From assembly GCA_007693435.1 (NCBI GenBank), contig REDO01000185.1, positions 20,175 through 84,174 on the forward strand: a stretch of DNA of 64,000 bases, given 5' to 3'. The first letter of the stretch is position 1. Every line of letters starts with the position of its first letter. Shown one piece after another: positions 43,143 through 53,275 of the stretch. The notes below the pieces were generated by a model, which made no database searches, was not told the DNA's origin, and worked only from the letters and a program-made list of their open reading frames with translations. The position numbers were made by a program, and so were the translations under genes. Source of the stretch: Salinarimonadaceae bacterium. Lineage in GTDB: Bacteria > Pseudomonadota > Alphaproteobacteria > Rhizobiales > Beijerinckiaceae.

Positions 43143-43688
43143 ATGGCGGGCAGCGTGAACAAGGTCATTCTCATCGGCAATCTCGGGCGCGACCCCGAAG
43201 TGCGCCGCCTCGGCAGCGGCGATCCGGTGGTCAACCTGCGCATCGCCACTTCCGAAAACTGGCGGGACAAGCAATCGGGCGAGCGCCGCGAGCGCACCGA
43301 ATGGCACACCGTGGTGATCTTCAACGAGAACCTCGCCAAGGTCGCCGAGCAATATCTGAAGAAGGGCTCGAAGGTTTACATCGAGGGCCAGCTCCAGACC
43401 CGTAAATGGCAGGACCAGAGCGGCGCGGATCGCTATTCGACCGAAATCGTCCTCCAGCGCTATCGCGGCGAGCTGACGCTCCTCGACAGCCGCGGCGGCG
43501 GCGGCGGGGGCGGATCCGACGGCAGCGACGATTATGAGCGCGGCGGCGACGAGTTCGGCCGCTCCTCGCCGATGGAGAACCGCCCCGCCCGCAGCGGCGG
43601 GCAGGGCGGAGGCGCCGGCGGCGGGCAGGGTGGCGGGCAAGGCGGCGGATCGCGCTACGACAATCTCGACGACGATATTCCGTTCTGA
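43143..43688 (+). CDS. ssb: Single-stranded DNA-binding protein
   Basis: [22 protein letters not shown]-terminal DDDIPF. Confidence 0.97.
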   Translation: MAGSVNKVILIGNLGRDPEVRRLGSGDPVVNLRIATSENWRDKQSGERRERTEWHTVVIFNENLAKVAEQYLKKGSKVYIEGQLQTRKWQDQSGADRYSTEIVLQRYRGELTLLDSRGGGGGGGSDGSDDYERGGDEFGRSSPMENRPARSGGQGGGAGGGQGGGQGGGSRYDNLDDDIPF

Positions 43689-43716
43689 CCCTCGCCGTTC
43701 CGGTCGGCGTCCGCGC

Positions 43717-44223
43717 TCAGCCGGCGCGCCAGCGGCGCGCGATCAGCGCGTCGAGCGACAGCGCGCCCGGTCCCCGCGCCACGACCACGAGAAGCGCCAC
43801 GGCCCAGAGCCCGTGCGTGACCCAGGCTTCCGGGTAGACGAAGATCTGGATCGTCGCGGTCATGATGAGCAGGCCCAAAGCCGCGTAGCGCGTGGCGAGG
43901 CCGATGACGAGCAGGACCGGCAGCGCGTGCTCGGCGATCGTCGCCAGATAGGCCGCGAGCGCCGGATCGATCACTGGCAGCGCGTATTCGTATTCGAAGA
44001 GGAAGAAGGTCGAATCCTTCAGGGCGAAGCCGTCGACCTTGGTGCGTCCCGATTGCCAGAACACGGCGGCCGGAAAGATGCGCGCGGCGAAGGCGACGAG
44101 CCACCAGGGCGTGCGCTCCATCGTCGCGATGCTCCAGCGCACAAGGCGCTCGGCCGTCGAGCCCGTCGGTTTCGCTTCGCCGTCCGACCGCGTCGCGGTT
44201 TTCTCCGTGATAGTCTCGATCAT
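43717..44223 (-). CDS. DoxX family membrane protein (bufferin-operon type)
   Basis: [41 protein letters not shown]; last gene of DUF2282-DUF692-DUF2063 cluster. Confidence 0.88.
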   Translation of the reverse strand: MIETITEKTATRSDGEAKPTGSTAERLVRWSIATMERTPWWLVAFAARIFPAAVFWQSGRTKVDGFALKDSTFFLFEYEYALPVIDPALAAYLATIAEHALPVLLVIGLATRYAALGLLIMTATIQIFVYPEAWVTHGLWAVALLVVVARGPGALSLDALIARRWRAG

Positions 44224-44236
44224 GATTGTCTCCCCC

Positions 44237-44992
44237 TCAGTCAATGGAAATGACGAGGCCGCCGGCCACGGCGCGCGCGAGCGCCGCGCCGGGGTCGAAT
44301 GCGTCGTCGGTTGAAAAGGCCGCCTCGGCGGCTGACGCGAAGCCTGGATCGCGCGAAAGGGCGTCGATGAAGGCAACGTAGGCGGGTTCCGCCGCCTCCA
44401 CCCGCACAGCAAGGGCGGGACGCGAGACGATCGCGGTCTCGCCGCTCCATTGCGCGATCGGCTCCGGCGTCGCGCCGGGCTGGTTCATCCTCCAGATCGT
44501 CACGATCGGGTGCGGCGAGGCGACGATGCGAAGCGAGGGATGCAGCATGAGACGCAGGCTTTCCGGATCGCGCCCGGCCGCCGCCACGAGGGCCTCGATT
44601 GCGACAGGCGTGGCGTCGGCCGCGTGATAGGCCTCGCCCAGCGCGAATTCCAGGCGCGCGACGTCGGGCAGGTATGGCAGGCCGGCCGCCGGTTCGAAGC
44701 CGGCGAGAAAAGCCGGAAAATCTTCTCCGTAGCGCATCATCAGGCGCGAGCGCGGCGGATGTTTCTCCACGAAGAGGCGGGCGCAAGCGGTGAAGAACTC
44801 CTCGCCGACGAGCCGCTCCACGGCCGGAAACCGCGTCGCCAAAGCCTTGGCGAGCCCGACGACGACATTGTTGCGGTAGACCGCGAACCGCGCCTTCGCG
44901 ATCGCGGGATCGCGGATTGCGACATTCGCGGGAAGATCGCCGCCGAACAGGCCACGCGCAAAATCGCTCTGGCTGTCACGAAGCGCGGGCAT
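44237..44992 (-). CDS. DUF2063 protein, putative RiPP partner protein (BufC-like)
   Basis: [11 protein letters not shown]...[52 protein letters not shown]. Confidence 0.9.
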   Translation of the reverse strand: MPALRDSQSDFARGLFGGDLPANVAIRDPAIAKARFAVYRNNVVVGLAKALATRFPAVERLVGEEFFTACARLFVEKHPPRSRLMMRYGEDFPAFLAGFEPAAGLPYLPDVARLEFALGEAYHAADATPVAIEALVAAAGRDPESLRLMLHPSLRIVASPHPIVTIWRMNQPGATPEPIAQWSGETAIVSRPALAVRVEAAEPAYVAFIDALSRDPGFASAAEAAFSTDDAFDPGAALARAVAGGLVISID

Positions 44993-45833
44993 AGGCCGCC
45001 TCCGGCGCAAGGATGCGCCTCGCCCGGTCGGCCTCGGCCGCGAGCGTGGCGAAATCGGGCACGTCGTTGTCCCATTCGATAAGGCTCGGCAGGGCGCCGG
45101 CGCGCGAGATGACGTGGGCGTAGAGCGACCAGACCGGATCGGCGACCGGAGTGCCGTGCGCGTCGATCAGGAGCGGGGATCCGTCGGGCAGCGTCTGCGC
45201 CTCGTGGCCGGCGAGATGGATCTCGCCCACATGCTCAAGCGGAAAGGCCGCGAGATATCCGAACGCGTCCGTCCCCTGATTGACCGCCGAGACGAAGACG
45301 TTGTTCACGTCGAGCAGCAACCCGCAGCCGGTGCGCTTCGCGATCGCGCGCAGGAATTCCGTCTCGGCCATCGTGGTGTCGGCGAAGGCGAGGTAATTGG
45401 AGGGATTCTCAAGCAGAATTCGTCGTCCGAGCGCGCCTTGCGTCTCGTCGATATGGTTGCAGACGAGCGCGAGCGTCTCGTCGTTATAGGGCAGTGGCAG
45501 CAGATCGTTGAGATAGGCGTCCTCGTGCGTCGACCAGGCGAGGTGCTCGGAGAAGCTCTCGGGCTCGTAGCGATCGCAGAGCGCCCGCAACCGCGCCAGA
45601 TGCTCGCGGTCGAGAGGGGCATGCCCGCCTATCGAGAGGGAGACGCCGTGCAAGGACAATGCGTAATCCGCCCGCAGGGCCGTGAGCCGCGCATGGGCCG
45701 GGCCGCCCTCTCCCATGTAGTTCTCCGCATGGACCTCGAAGAAGCCGAGATCGGGCTTCGTCTCGCGGATGGCCTCGAAATGCTCCGGCTTGAAGCTGAG
45801 GCCGGGCGCGGCGGGCAGGGTGGTCGGTCGCAT
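44976..45833 (-). CDS. DUF692 multinuclear non-heme iron-dependent oxidase (BufB/MNIO-like)
   Basis: [79 protein letters not shown]. Confidence 0.93.
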   Translation of the reverse strand: MRPTTLPAAPGLSFKPEHFEAIRETKPDLGFFEVHAENYMGEGGPAHARLTALRADYALSLHGVSLSIGGHAPLDREHLARLRALCDRYEPESFSEHLAWSTHEDAYLNDLLPLPYNDETLALVCNHIDETQGALGRRILLENPSNYLAFADTTMAETEFLRAIAKRTGCGLLLDVNNVFVSAVNQGTDAFGYLAAFPLEHVGEIHLAGHEAQTLPDGSPLLIDAHGTPVADPVWSLYAHVISRAGALPSLIEWDNDVPDFATLAAEADRARRILAPEAAYARAS

Positions 45834-45857
45834 GACGGTCTCCGCTGTCTGATGATG

Positions 45858-45906
45858 CGGCGGCGTAGGCGCCGCCGTGACCCCTCCCCGCTGCAGCGGG
45901 GAGGGG
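45858..45906 (-). promoter_or_regulatory. Two consecutive hairpins between bufA-like and bufB-like genes
   Basis: CGGCGGCG-TAGG-CGCCGCCG and CCCCTCCCCGC-TGCA-GCGGGGAGGGG (11-bp perfect stem). Confidence 0.7.
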
Positions 45907-45927
45907 GGACTCGTTCTCGCCTGGAGG

Positions 45928-46212
45928 TCAGGTCGGGCGATCGATCTCGGAGAGCGAGCCCATGCCGTACGGCGTCTCCATGCTCTCGCAGGTGCCGGCG
46001 GGGACGAGCTTCCAGGCGTTGCCCTGGTAATCCACCGTCGAGGTGCCGGAGCAGGTCGTGCCCGGACCGGCGGCGCAGTCGTTCTGGCCGGCGAGCGCCA
46101 CGCCGTAGCACTTCTCCATTGTGGCGTCCTGCGCCTGACCCGGGGCGCTCATCAGCGCGAGGGCTGCGGCGACGGATCCGGCGAGGGCGAGCTGGCGGGT
46201 GGTGCTGTTCAT
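45928..46212 (-). CDS. DUF2282 bufferin-type RiPP precursor (BufA1-like)
   Basis: Signal peptide ...[57 protein letters not shown] with four Cys. Confidence 0.92.
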   Translation of the reverse strand: MNSTTRQLALAGSVAAALALMSAPGQAQDATMEKCYGVALAGQNDCAAGPGTTCSGTSTVDYQGNAWKLVPAGTCESMETPYGMGSLSEIDRPT

Positions 46213-46287
46213 GATGAGGCTCCCTTGGTCGTTGAACGGGGTGTTGCGCGATTTTCGCGAGGACCCTTGATGGTTCCCGATGCCGAA

Positions 46288-46313
46288 TTCGCCCGCTAGG
46301 ATGGATTCGTTAC
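46288..46313 (-). promoter_or_regulatory. Putative ECF promoter of bufA-like operon
   Basis: Minus strand GTAACG-N16-CGAA, same architecture as the divergent site. Confidence 0.7.
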
Positions 46314-46370
46314 GCCGATCACGCGGATGTGTTCGCGCCATCACGTCTCCGTGAAATCGTAACGAACGAC

Positions 46371-46396
46371 GTAACGAAAGGCGCCTGCCCGCCGAA
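46371..46396 (+). promoter_or_regulatory. Putative autoregulatory ECF promoter of sigma factor gene
   Basis: GTAACG (46371-46376)-N16-CGAA (46393-46396), with an extra GTAACG 12 bp upstream. Confidence 0.7.
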
Positions 46397-46407
46397 CTGG
46401 AGTGCGA

Positions 46408-46953
46408 ATGAGTTCAGCCGACGAACGAAAGTGGGCCGACATGATGCGCGCCGCGCTTTCTGGAGACGAGAAACGCTATTGTGAGTTCCTGAACGAGGTC
46501 GCGCCCGTGTTGCGCCGGCTCGTCAGGGCGCGCGCCAGCGGACTCGACGCCGAATGCGAGGACATCCTGCAGGAGACGCTCCTCGCCATTCATCTCAAGC
46601 GCCATACTTGGCGTGAGGACGAACCTTTGCGCCCGTGGCTGTTCTCCATCGCGCGCTACAAGATCGTCGACGCTTACCGCTCCCGCGGGCGCCGCGTGGC
46701 GCTCGACATCGAGGATTTCGCCGAGACGCTTCCCGCGCCGGCGGAGGAGGACGCGACGCAGCGCGGCGACATGGAGCGCGTTCTGGCGGCGCTCGACGAC
46801 CGGTCGGCCGCCATCGTGCGCGCCATCGGCCTTGAGGGCGCAAGCGTGTCGGAAGTCGGCGCGCAGCTGTCGATGAGCGAGGGAGCGGTGCGGGTCGCGC
46901 TGCACCGTGGATTGAAGAAGCTCGCGGAGATGCGGGCGAGGATGCTGGAATGA
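46408..46953 (+). CDS. ECF-type RNA polymerase sigma factor (SigF-like)
   Basis: Region 2 [45 protein letters not shown], region 4 [30 protein letters not shown] 46402 alternative start. Confidence 0.93.
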   Translation: MSSADERKWADMMRAALSGDEKRYCEFLNEVAPVLRRLVRARASGLDAECEDILQETLLAIHLKRHTWREDEPLRPWLFSIARYKIVDAYRSRGRRVALDIEDFAETLPAPAEEDATQRGDMERVLAALDDRSAAIVRAIGLEGASVSEVGAQLSMSEGAVRVALHRGLKKLAEMRARMLE

Positions 46954-47579
46954 AGACGGATGACCTGATCAGAACGCTGGCCGCCGACGCCGCCGCCGCA
47001 CCGCCGGTGGAGAGCTATCTGCGCCCGGCGCTCGTAGCGGGCTTCGCGGCTTCCCTCGCCCTGTTTCTCGTGACGCTCGGCCTGCGGCCCGATCTGGCCC
47101 AGGCAGCCGAGACGCTTCGTTTCGTCGTCAAGCCGTTCTTCCCGCTGATCTTCGCGATCTGCGCGCTGATCGTGCTCGCGCGGCTCTGGCGCCCCGGCGC
47201 GCGCGTTCCCGGCGCGCTTCTCGTCCTCGCGCCGGCGCTGCTTGCGCTCGCCGTCGGGCTCGAACTCGCCGCCGAGCCGTCGGAGCGTTGGGGAGCGCTT
47301 CTCGTCGGCGACAACGCCCTAAAATGCCTCGTTTTCATTCCCTTGTTCTCCGCCGCGCCGCTGGCCGCGATCCTCTACGCCCTGCGCCACGGCGCGCCGA
47401 CGCGCCCGGCGCTGACAGGCGCCGTCGCGGGCCTCGTGGCCGCAGGGATCGGCGCGACGCTCTATGCGCTGCATTGCCCCGACGACAGCCCGCTCTTCGT
47501 CGCGGCGTGGTACGCCCTTGCGACCGCTCTGGTCTGCGGCGTAGGCGCCCTGCTCGGCGCGCGGTTCCTGCGCTGGTGA
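46950..47579 (+). CDS. NrsF-like (DUF1109) membrane anti-sigma factor
   Basis: Six TM helices, NALKCLVFIPLFSAAPLAAILYALRHGAP, LHCPDDSPLFVAAWY; ATGA overlap with sigma gene. Confidence 0.9.
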   Translation: MKTDDLIRTLAADAAAAPPVESYLRPALVAGFAASLALFLVTLGLRPDLAQAAETLRFVVKPFFPLIFAICALIVLARLWRPGARVPGALLVLAPALLALAVGLELAAEPSERWGALLVGDNALKCLVFIPLFSAAPLAAILYALRHGAPTRPALTGAVAGLVAAGIGATLYALHCPDDSPLFVAAWYALATALVCGVGALLGARFLRW

Positions 47580-47583
47580 GAGC

Positions 47584-48594
47584 TCAGGCCCGGCGGGCGA
47601 AGAGATCGCTCCAGGACGGTAGCGCGCCCGGAAAGGGCAGGGCGTGCGCCTCGTAGACTCCGCGCGCGATGGCGCGGGCGAGGACGTCGGCGGCGGCCGC
47701 GCAGATCAGCGTCAGATCGCCAATCGGATCATTCAGGGGCTTTGCGCCCGTCGCCGCCGCGAAGATCGTGTCGCCGTCCATGGGCGCATGCGTGACGCGG
47801 AGCGCCCGCGCGAGCCCGTCATTGGCGGCGATGGCCACGCGCTTGGCCTGCGCCTTGGTGAGCGCGGCATCGGTCGCGACGATCGCGATGGTCGTGCCGG
47901 GCTGCGGCCCGCCCTTCCAGCGCGGCGCCCGCGCCTGCGGCGGAACATGAGCCGGCCAGCCGAGCCCGCCGAATTCCGCTCCCTCCTCCAGCCAGCCCGC
48001 CCAGAAATGCGGCCCGCCGCCGATCACCGCAGAGCCGACCGCGTTGACGATCGCGAGCGCGCCGACGACGTGGCCTGAGGGCGTGACGGCGGAGGCGGAG
48101 CCCTGCCCGCCCTTCAGATCGACGGTCGTCGCGCCGTAACCCGCGCCGGCAGTGCCCAGCGGAACGGCGCGGTCGGCCCGCTCGCAGGCCGCGAAGGCGA
48201 GGTCGCGATAGGGGGGAAAGCGTCCCCAGTCCTTGGCCCCGCCATTGAGAAGGTCGAAGCAGATCGCCTGCGGAACGATTGGCACGACGACGTTCCCGAC
48301 GGGGAAGCCGCGACCGCGCTCGCGCAAGTAGGCCTGCGCGCCGCTCGCCGCGTCGAGCCCGAAACCTGAGCCGCCCGACAGAACGAGCGCGTCCACGCGC
48401 TCGACGCTCGCCTCCGGTTCGAGACAGCCCAGATCCCGCCCCGCCGGCGCCCCGCCGAGCACGGAAACGGAGGCCGTCGCCGGCTCGTCGAAAAGCGCCA
48501 CCGTGACGCCGGAAGCGAGTCGCTCGTCATGGGCGCAGCCGATCGCGAGCCCGGAGACGTCCGTGATCAGATTGAGAAGCGTCATGGCCGTCAC
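47584..48594 (-). CDS. P1 family peptidase (DmpA-like)
   Basis: NLITDVSGLAIGCAHDERLASGVTVALFDEP, ALVLSGGSGFGLDAASG, GNVVVPIVPQAICFDL; ATG 48585 also possible. Confidence 0.9.
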   Translation of the reverse strand: MTAMTLLNLITDVSGLAIGCAHDERLASGVTVALFDEPATASVSVLGGAPAGRDLGCLEPEASVERVDALVLSGGSGFGLDAASGAQAYLRERGRGFPVGNVVVPIVPQAICFDLLNGGAKDWGRFPPYRDLAFAACERADRAVPLGTAGAGYGATTVDLKGGQGSASAVTPSGHVVGALAIVNAVGSAVIGGGPHFWAGWLEEGAEFGGLGWPAHVPPQARAPRWKGGPQPGTTIAIVATDAALTKAQAKRVAIAANDGLARALRVTHAPMDGDTIFAAATGAKPLNDPIGDLTLICAAAADVLARAIARGVYEAHALPFPGALPSWSDLFARRA

Positions 48595-48687
48595 CTCGCG
48601 CGCTGCGTCAGGATGCGTCTATCACGAGCCTGCGATGGCCGCGAGAAGACCCTTCTCGACGGGCGCGCGCGGCGCTACAAGCGCGGC

Positions 48688-49416
48688 ATGATGGATTTCC
48701 CGATACTGGCCGCTCTCGCAGGCGGATTGATCAGCTTCCTGTCGCCCTGCGTGCTGCCGCTGGTGCCGCCCTACATGACCTATCTCGCCGGAGCCTCGCT
48801 CGACCAGATGCAGGAGGACGAGGACGGGGCCGTGCGCCGGCGCGCGCTCAGGACCGCCTTCGCCTTCGTGCTCGGCTTCTCGACGGTCTTCACGCTGCTC
48901 GGCGCCACCGCCTCCGCTCTCGGGCAGTTCGTGCGGCAATATCTCGACGTGCTCGGCACGGCGGCGGGGATCGTCATCATCGTGATGGGCCTGCATTTCC
49001 TCGGCGTCTTCCGCATCGGCTTCCTTTATCGCGAGGCGCGGTTCCAGGCGGGATCGAATGCGGGGCTCGGCGGCGCCTATGTGATGGGGCTGGCCTTCGC
49101 CTTCGGCTGGACGCCCTGCATCGGGCCGATCCTCGCCGCGATCCTCGCGGTCGCGGGCTCCGAGGCGAGCGTCTATCGCGGCGCCTTCCTGCTCGCCGTC
49201 TATTCGGCCGGTCTCGGCATACCCTTCATCCTCGCTGCTTTCGCGATGAAGCCTTTCGTGGCTTTCCTCAAGCGCATGAAGAGCCGTTTCGGCCTCGTCG
49301 AGAAGGCGATGGGCGGGCTGCTCGTGCTCACGGGAATAGCCTTCCTCACCGGCGGCATCGAGATCATGGCCTTCTGGATGCTGGAAACCTTTCCGGCGCT
49401 GGGGCGGCTCGGCTGA
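48688..49416 (+). CDS. ccdA: Cytochrome c biogenesis protein CcdA
   Basis: GGLISFLSPCVLPLVPPYMTYLAG, FAFGWTPCIGPILAAIL. Confidence 0.93.
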   Translation: MMDFPILAALAGGLISFLSPCVLPLVPPYMTYLAGASLDQMQEDEDGAVRRRALRTAFAFVLGFSTVFTLLGATASALGQFVRQYLDVLGTAAGIVIIVMGLHFLGVFRIGFLYREARFQAGSNAGLGGAYVMGLAFAFGWTPCIGPILAAILAVAGSEASVYRGAFLLAVYSAGLGIPFILAAFAMKPFVAFLKRMKSRFGLVEKAMGGLLVLTGIAFLTGGIEIMAFWMLETFPALGRLG

Positions 49417-49423
49417 GCGCGCT

Positions 49424-50539
49424 TCAGCGCAGGATGAGATTGTCGCGGTAATCGACAAATCCGCTTTCCGCGCGTCGCCACGCGAACAGGCCGAATTCCG
49501 TGAAAGTCGCGTCGCCGCGCGCGTCGAAGCCGATGGGGCCGATCTCGGTTTCGACTCCGCCGCCCTCGCGCAGATAGCCGGCCACGAGCCGCATGTCGGT
49601 CGAGCCCAGCGTCGCGACGACTTCCTCGACGACGCGAAGCGCCACGAAGCTCGCCAGCGCAGTGCGCCCGCCCGTCAGGCCGATGGCGTCGCGCGCCTGC
49701 TGCAGATCGCGATCGAGCGCATCGCGCTCGATCGGCGCCGTCATCAGCGCGCCTTCGACCGCGTCCCCCGCGAGCGTGACGAATTCCGGCGAGAGCGCGC
49801 CGTCGCCCGTGACGAAGGCCGCATCGAGCCCCGCCTCGCGCATTTCCCGCAGGATGATCGCGGCCTCCTTGTGCAGGCCGCCGAAATAGACGACATCGAC
49901 GCGCGCGTCGCGCAGCCGGGCGACGAGCGGCGCGTAGCTCGTCTCTCCGATGTCGATGCCTGCGTAGAACACGTCGTTGAGCCCCGCTTCGTTGATGACG
50001 GCGCGGGTGCGGTCGACGAGGCCCTTCCCATAGGCGGATTTGTCGTGGACGAGCGCCACGCGGCCGTCGGCGAAGGCGTTGGCGATATGGCGGCCCGACA
50101 CGGCGGCCTGCCGGTCATCGCGCGCGGCGAGGCGGAAGACGTTCCAGCTCTCCGCGTCCGTCAGGGTCGGATCGCTCGCGGCAGGCGTGAGCATGATGAT
50201 CCCCGCGCGAGCGTAGACGGGCGCCGCCATGGCCGCGACCGCCGAGGTGAAATGCCCGACGACGACCCGCGCGCCGCCCTCGACGATCGTCTGCGCCACG
50301 CTTTCCGCCCGCGTAGGGTCGGAGTAATCGTCGACGACGAGAAGTTCGACGGTTTCGCCCCCCAGCCCGCCGCGCGCGTTGATCTGGTCGGCGGCCGCTC
50401 TCACGCCTTCCGCCATCTGCGCGCCATAGGGGCCGAGCGGGCCCGACATCGGCCCGGCGACCCCGACGACGAATTGCGCCTGCGCCGGCGCGGCGAGGAA
50501 AAGGAGGGCGAACAGGGCGGCGAGCGCCGGCTTCGACAT
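49424..50539 (-). CDS. Branched-chain amino acid ABC transporter substrate-binding protein
   Basis: FVVGVAGPMSGPLGPYGAQMAEGVRAAADQINARGGLGGETVELLVVDDYSDP. Confidence 0.93.
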   Translation of the reverse strand: MSKPALAALFALLFLAAPAQAQFVVGVAGPMSGPLGPYGAQMAEGVRAAADQINARGGLGGETVELLVVDDYSDPTRAESVAQTIVEGGARVVVGHFTSAVAAMAAPVYARAGIIMLTPAASDPTLTDAESWNVFRLAARDDRQAAVSGRHIANAFADGRVALVHDKSAYGKGLVDRTRAVINEAGLNDVFYAGIDIGETSYAPLVARLRDARVDVVYFGGLHKEAAIILREMREAGLDAAFVTGDGALSPEFVTLAGDAVEGALMTAPIERDALDRDLQQARDAIGLTGGRTALASFVALRVVEEVVATLGSTDMRLVAGYLREGGGVETEIGPIGFDARGDATFTEFGLFAWRRAESGFVDYRDNLILR

Positions 50540-50747
50540 GGGATGCTCCGGTTGAACGCCTGCAGGTTAGGCGCTCGACGCCGCCGCGCCAAGGGTCGGG
50601 AAACGCGAGCATCCTGCGGCGAGGACGACGCGATGGCGGTGCAATCGCGCCAATTCTGCTATGGATGAGGCCATCCGCTCTTCTCCTCGGGCCGCTTCCG
50701 GGCCATATCGGCCAGGTTGACTCGGCGCGGGACGATGCGGGGGCGGT

Positions 50748-51284
50748 GTGAGAGGTTCGGACGAGAAAGTGAAGGACGCGTCAGCACAGGCGGAGGGGGC
50801 GGCCCCCGTGTCGCCGCAGACTTTCCGCGACGCCATGAGCCATGTCGCGGGCGCGGTTCACATCGTCGCGACGGCGCGCGACGGCGCTCCCGCGGGCTTC
50901 ACGGCGACCGCCGTGGCCGCCGTCTCCGACCAGCCGCCCATGATGCTCGTTTGCGCCAACGCCGACAGCGAGACCACCGCCACGATTCTCGAGACCGGGA
51001 ATTTCAGCATCAATACGCTCGCCTTCGAGGACGCCGCGCTCGCCGAAATCTTCGCCGGGCGGACGGGCGTTCGTGGCGCGGCCCGGTTCGAGGCGGAGCG
51101 GTGGGGCGTTCTCGCCACGGGGGCGCCGGCGCTCGAGCGCGCGCTGGTCACCTTCGATTGCCGAGTCGTCAGCGCCGGGGTCGCCGCGACGCACCGGCTC
51201 ATCGTCGGCGAAGTGGTGGCCGTGCGCGAGGGCCTGCGCCGTCGCGCTCTCGTCTATCGCGAGCGCGCCTTCCAGGGAACATGA
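50748..51284 (+). CDS. Flavin reductase family protein
   Basis: FRDAMSHVAGAVHIVATARDGAPAGFTATAVAAVSDQPPMMLVC, FSINTL. Confidence 0.92.
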   Translation: MRGSDEKVKDASAQAEGAAPVSPQTFRDAMSHVAGAVHIVATARDGAPAGFTATAVAAVSDQPPMMLVCANADSETTATILETGNFSINTLAFEDAALAEIFAGRTGVRGAARFEAERWGVLATGAPALERALVTFDCRVVSAGVAATHRLIVGEVVAVREGLRRRALVYRERAFQGT

Positions 51285-51308
51285 CCCGCCTCGACACGCC
51301 TTCATCGA

Positions 51309-52085
51309 TCACCGCAGAAAATCGAGAACCGCCTCGTTGAAGGCTTCCGGCTTTTCGATGTTGGAAAGATGCGCCGCGTCGAGCGAGACGATGCTCGATC
51401 CCCGGATCGCGGCGTGAATCGCCTCGCCCGCGACCGGCGTCGTCGCCGGATCGTGCGCGCCCAGGATCACGAGGACCGGCGCGTCGATGGCGCGGATCGC
51501 GTGACGCTGGTCCATGTCCCTGATCGCGCCGCAGCAGGCGGCGTAGCCGGCGACGGGCGTGGCGAGGATCATCGCGCGCACGCGCTCCACCCTGTCCGGC
51601 GCGCGCTCCCGGAAGGACTGCGTGAACCAGCGCGCGACGGTGGCGTCGGCGACAGCCTCCATCCCTCCCTTCCGCGCCGCGGCGATGCGCGCGTTCCACA
51701 GATCCGGCGGCCCCATATGCGCGGCGGTGTTGGCGAGAACCGTCCGGTCGATCCGCGAGCGATGATGCGTCAGGAGGCGCATGCCCGTCATCCCGCCCAT
51801 CGATATCCCGCAGAAATGCGCCCTCGCGATCCCGAGCGCGTCGAGGATCTCGACCGCGTCCTGCGCCAGCCGCGCGATCGAATACGGTCCCTCCGGCGCG
51901 GCGGTCCGCCCGTGGCCGCGCTGGTCGTAGCGCACCACGCGAAAGCGCTGCGCGAAGGCGCTCGCCTGCGCGTCCCACATGTGGAGATTGGAGGAGAGTG
52001 AATTGGAAAGGAGCAGGGCCGGCGCGTTCGGCGGCCCCTCCACGACGACCTCGAAGTCGATCCCGTCGATTTTTATCGTGGCCAT
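51309..52085 (-). CDS. Alpha/beta hydrolase, 3-oxoadipate enol-lactonase-like
   Basis: LLSNSLSSNLHMWDAQ, RVVRYDQRGHGRTAAPEGPYSI, CGISMGGMTGM nucleophile elbow. Confidence 0.88.
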   Translation of the reverse strand: MATIKIDGIDFEVVVEGPPNAPALLLSNSLSSNLHMWDAQASAFAQRFRVVRYDQRGHGRTAAPEGPYSIARLAQDAVEILDALGIARAHFCGISMGGMTGMRLLTHHRSRIDRTVLANTAAHMGPPDLWNARIAAARKGGMEAVADATVARWFTQSFRERAPDRVERVRAMILATPVAGYAACCGAIRDMDQRHAIRAIDAPVLVILGAHDPATTPVAGEAIHAAIRGSSIVSLDAAHLSNIEKPEAFNEAVLDFLR

Positions 52086-52664
52086 GGCGGCGCGCCCCCT
52101 CTTGCACGGCGTATCTGCTACGCCGCGATCATAGCGGGACGTCGCGCCGCGTGAAGCCGCGCGCGTCCCGATCCCGTCGGGCGACGGCGCCCGACACGCT
52201 CGATCTTCACGATTTCGTCATCGCCTTGGCGCGGCGTGGCGCGGGAGACGCCCGCGCGGGGCTTTCCGCGCTGTTCGAGGAGACCCGCGCGGCCGTCCCC
52301 CATGGCCTCCCTCGCGAGCGTCGGCGGCATTGAATCCTATTGGCGGAAATGGGTTTTCTCGGTCTGCGGGCGCGCCGGCCTCGTGGCGGTTCCGGAGACC
52401 TTATGACCCGCGCCCGCTACATGACCGCGCATTCGCTGGCGCCGCTCCGGCTTGAGAAACGCCCGATTTCGCTGCGCGACGCGCCCAACAGCCGCCTTTC
52501 GTCTTAGCAGGAGGGCGCTTGACCGCCGTTTTGGACCGGTTCACATTCAATTTCGACGATTTTCAAACTGGACGCGCGTCTCTGCGCGCACCATCGTCCA
52601 AAAAAGAAGAACAGCGCCGCGCGGCTATCCCGCCCCGGCGGTCTCAACGAGGAGGAACCGAGTG

Positions 52665-53159
52665 ATGGCCAGCGTCACCATGACGGTCAACGGCAAGAGC
52701 GTCAGCGCCGACGTCGATCCGCGCACGCTTCTGGTGCAATTTCTGCGCGAGCATCTGCGGCTCACCGGCACCCATGTCGGCTGCGACACGAGCCAGTGCG
52801 GCGCCTGCGTGGTGCATGTCGACGGCAAGGCGGTGAAAGCCTGCACGACGCTCGCCGTCCAGGCGGAAGGCTGCGACATCCTCACCATCGAGGGGCTCGC
52901 CAACGGCTCCGAGCTGCATCCGATGCAGGCCGCCTTCCGCGAGCATCACGGGCTTCAGTGCGGCTATTGCACGCCGGGCATGATCATGACCGCCGTCGAT
53001 ATGGTGAACCGCCTCGGCCACGATATCGACGAGGCGACGATCCGCCACGAGCTCGAGGGCAACATCTGCCGCTGCACCGGCTACCACAACATCGTGCTCG
53101 CCGTCGAAGCCGGCGCGAAGGCGATGGGCGGCGCCGGAATGCGCGAGGCGGCCGAGTAG
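52665..53159 (+). CDS. coxS: Molybdenum hydroxylase [2Fe-2S] small subunit (CoxS-like)
   Basis: [46 protein letters not shown]. Confidence 0.93.
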   Translation: MASVTMTVNGKSVSADVDPRTLLVQFLREHLRLTGTHVGCDTSQCGACVVHVDGKAVKACTTLAVQAEGCDILTIEGLANGSELHPMQAAFREHHGLQCGYCTPGMIMTAVDMVNRLGHDIDEATIRHELEGNICRCTGYHNIVLAVEAGAKAMGGAGMREAAE

Positions 53160-53275
53160 GCCCGCGAACCGCATGATCCTTCGACCTCGCCGCGTCGATA
53201 CTGCGCGGGAGGCTTTCCCATCGACCCAGTGATGAGAAGCGCCCGGACAAGAGGCGTATCGAGGAGGAACTGCTC

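Noticed and set aside
52330-52664. Possible Moco riboswitch upstream of coxS
   Set aside because: No arrangement resembling the Moco motif could be identified by eye; would need cmsearch
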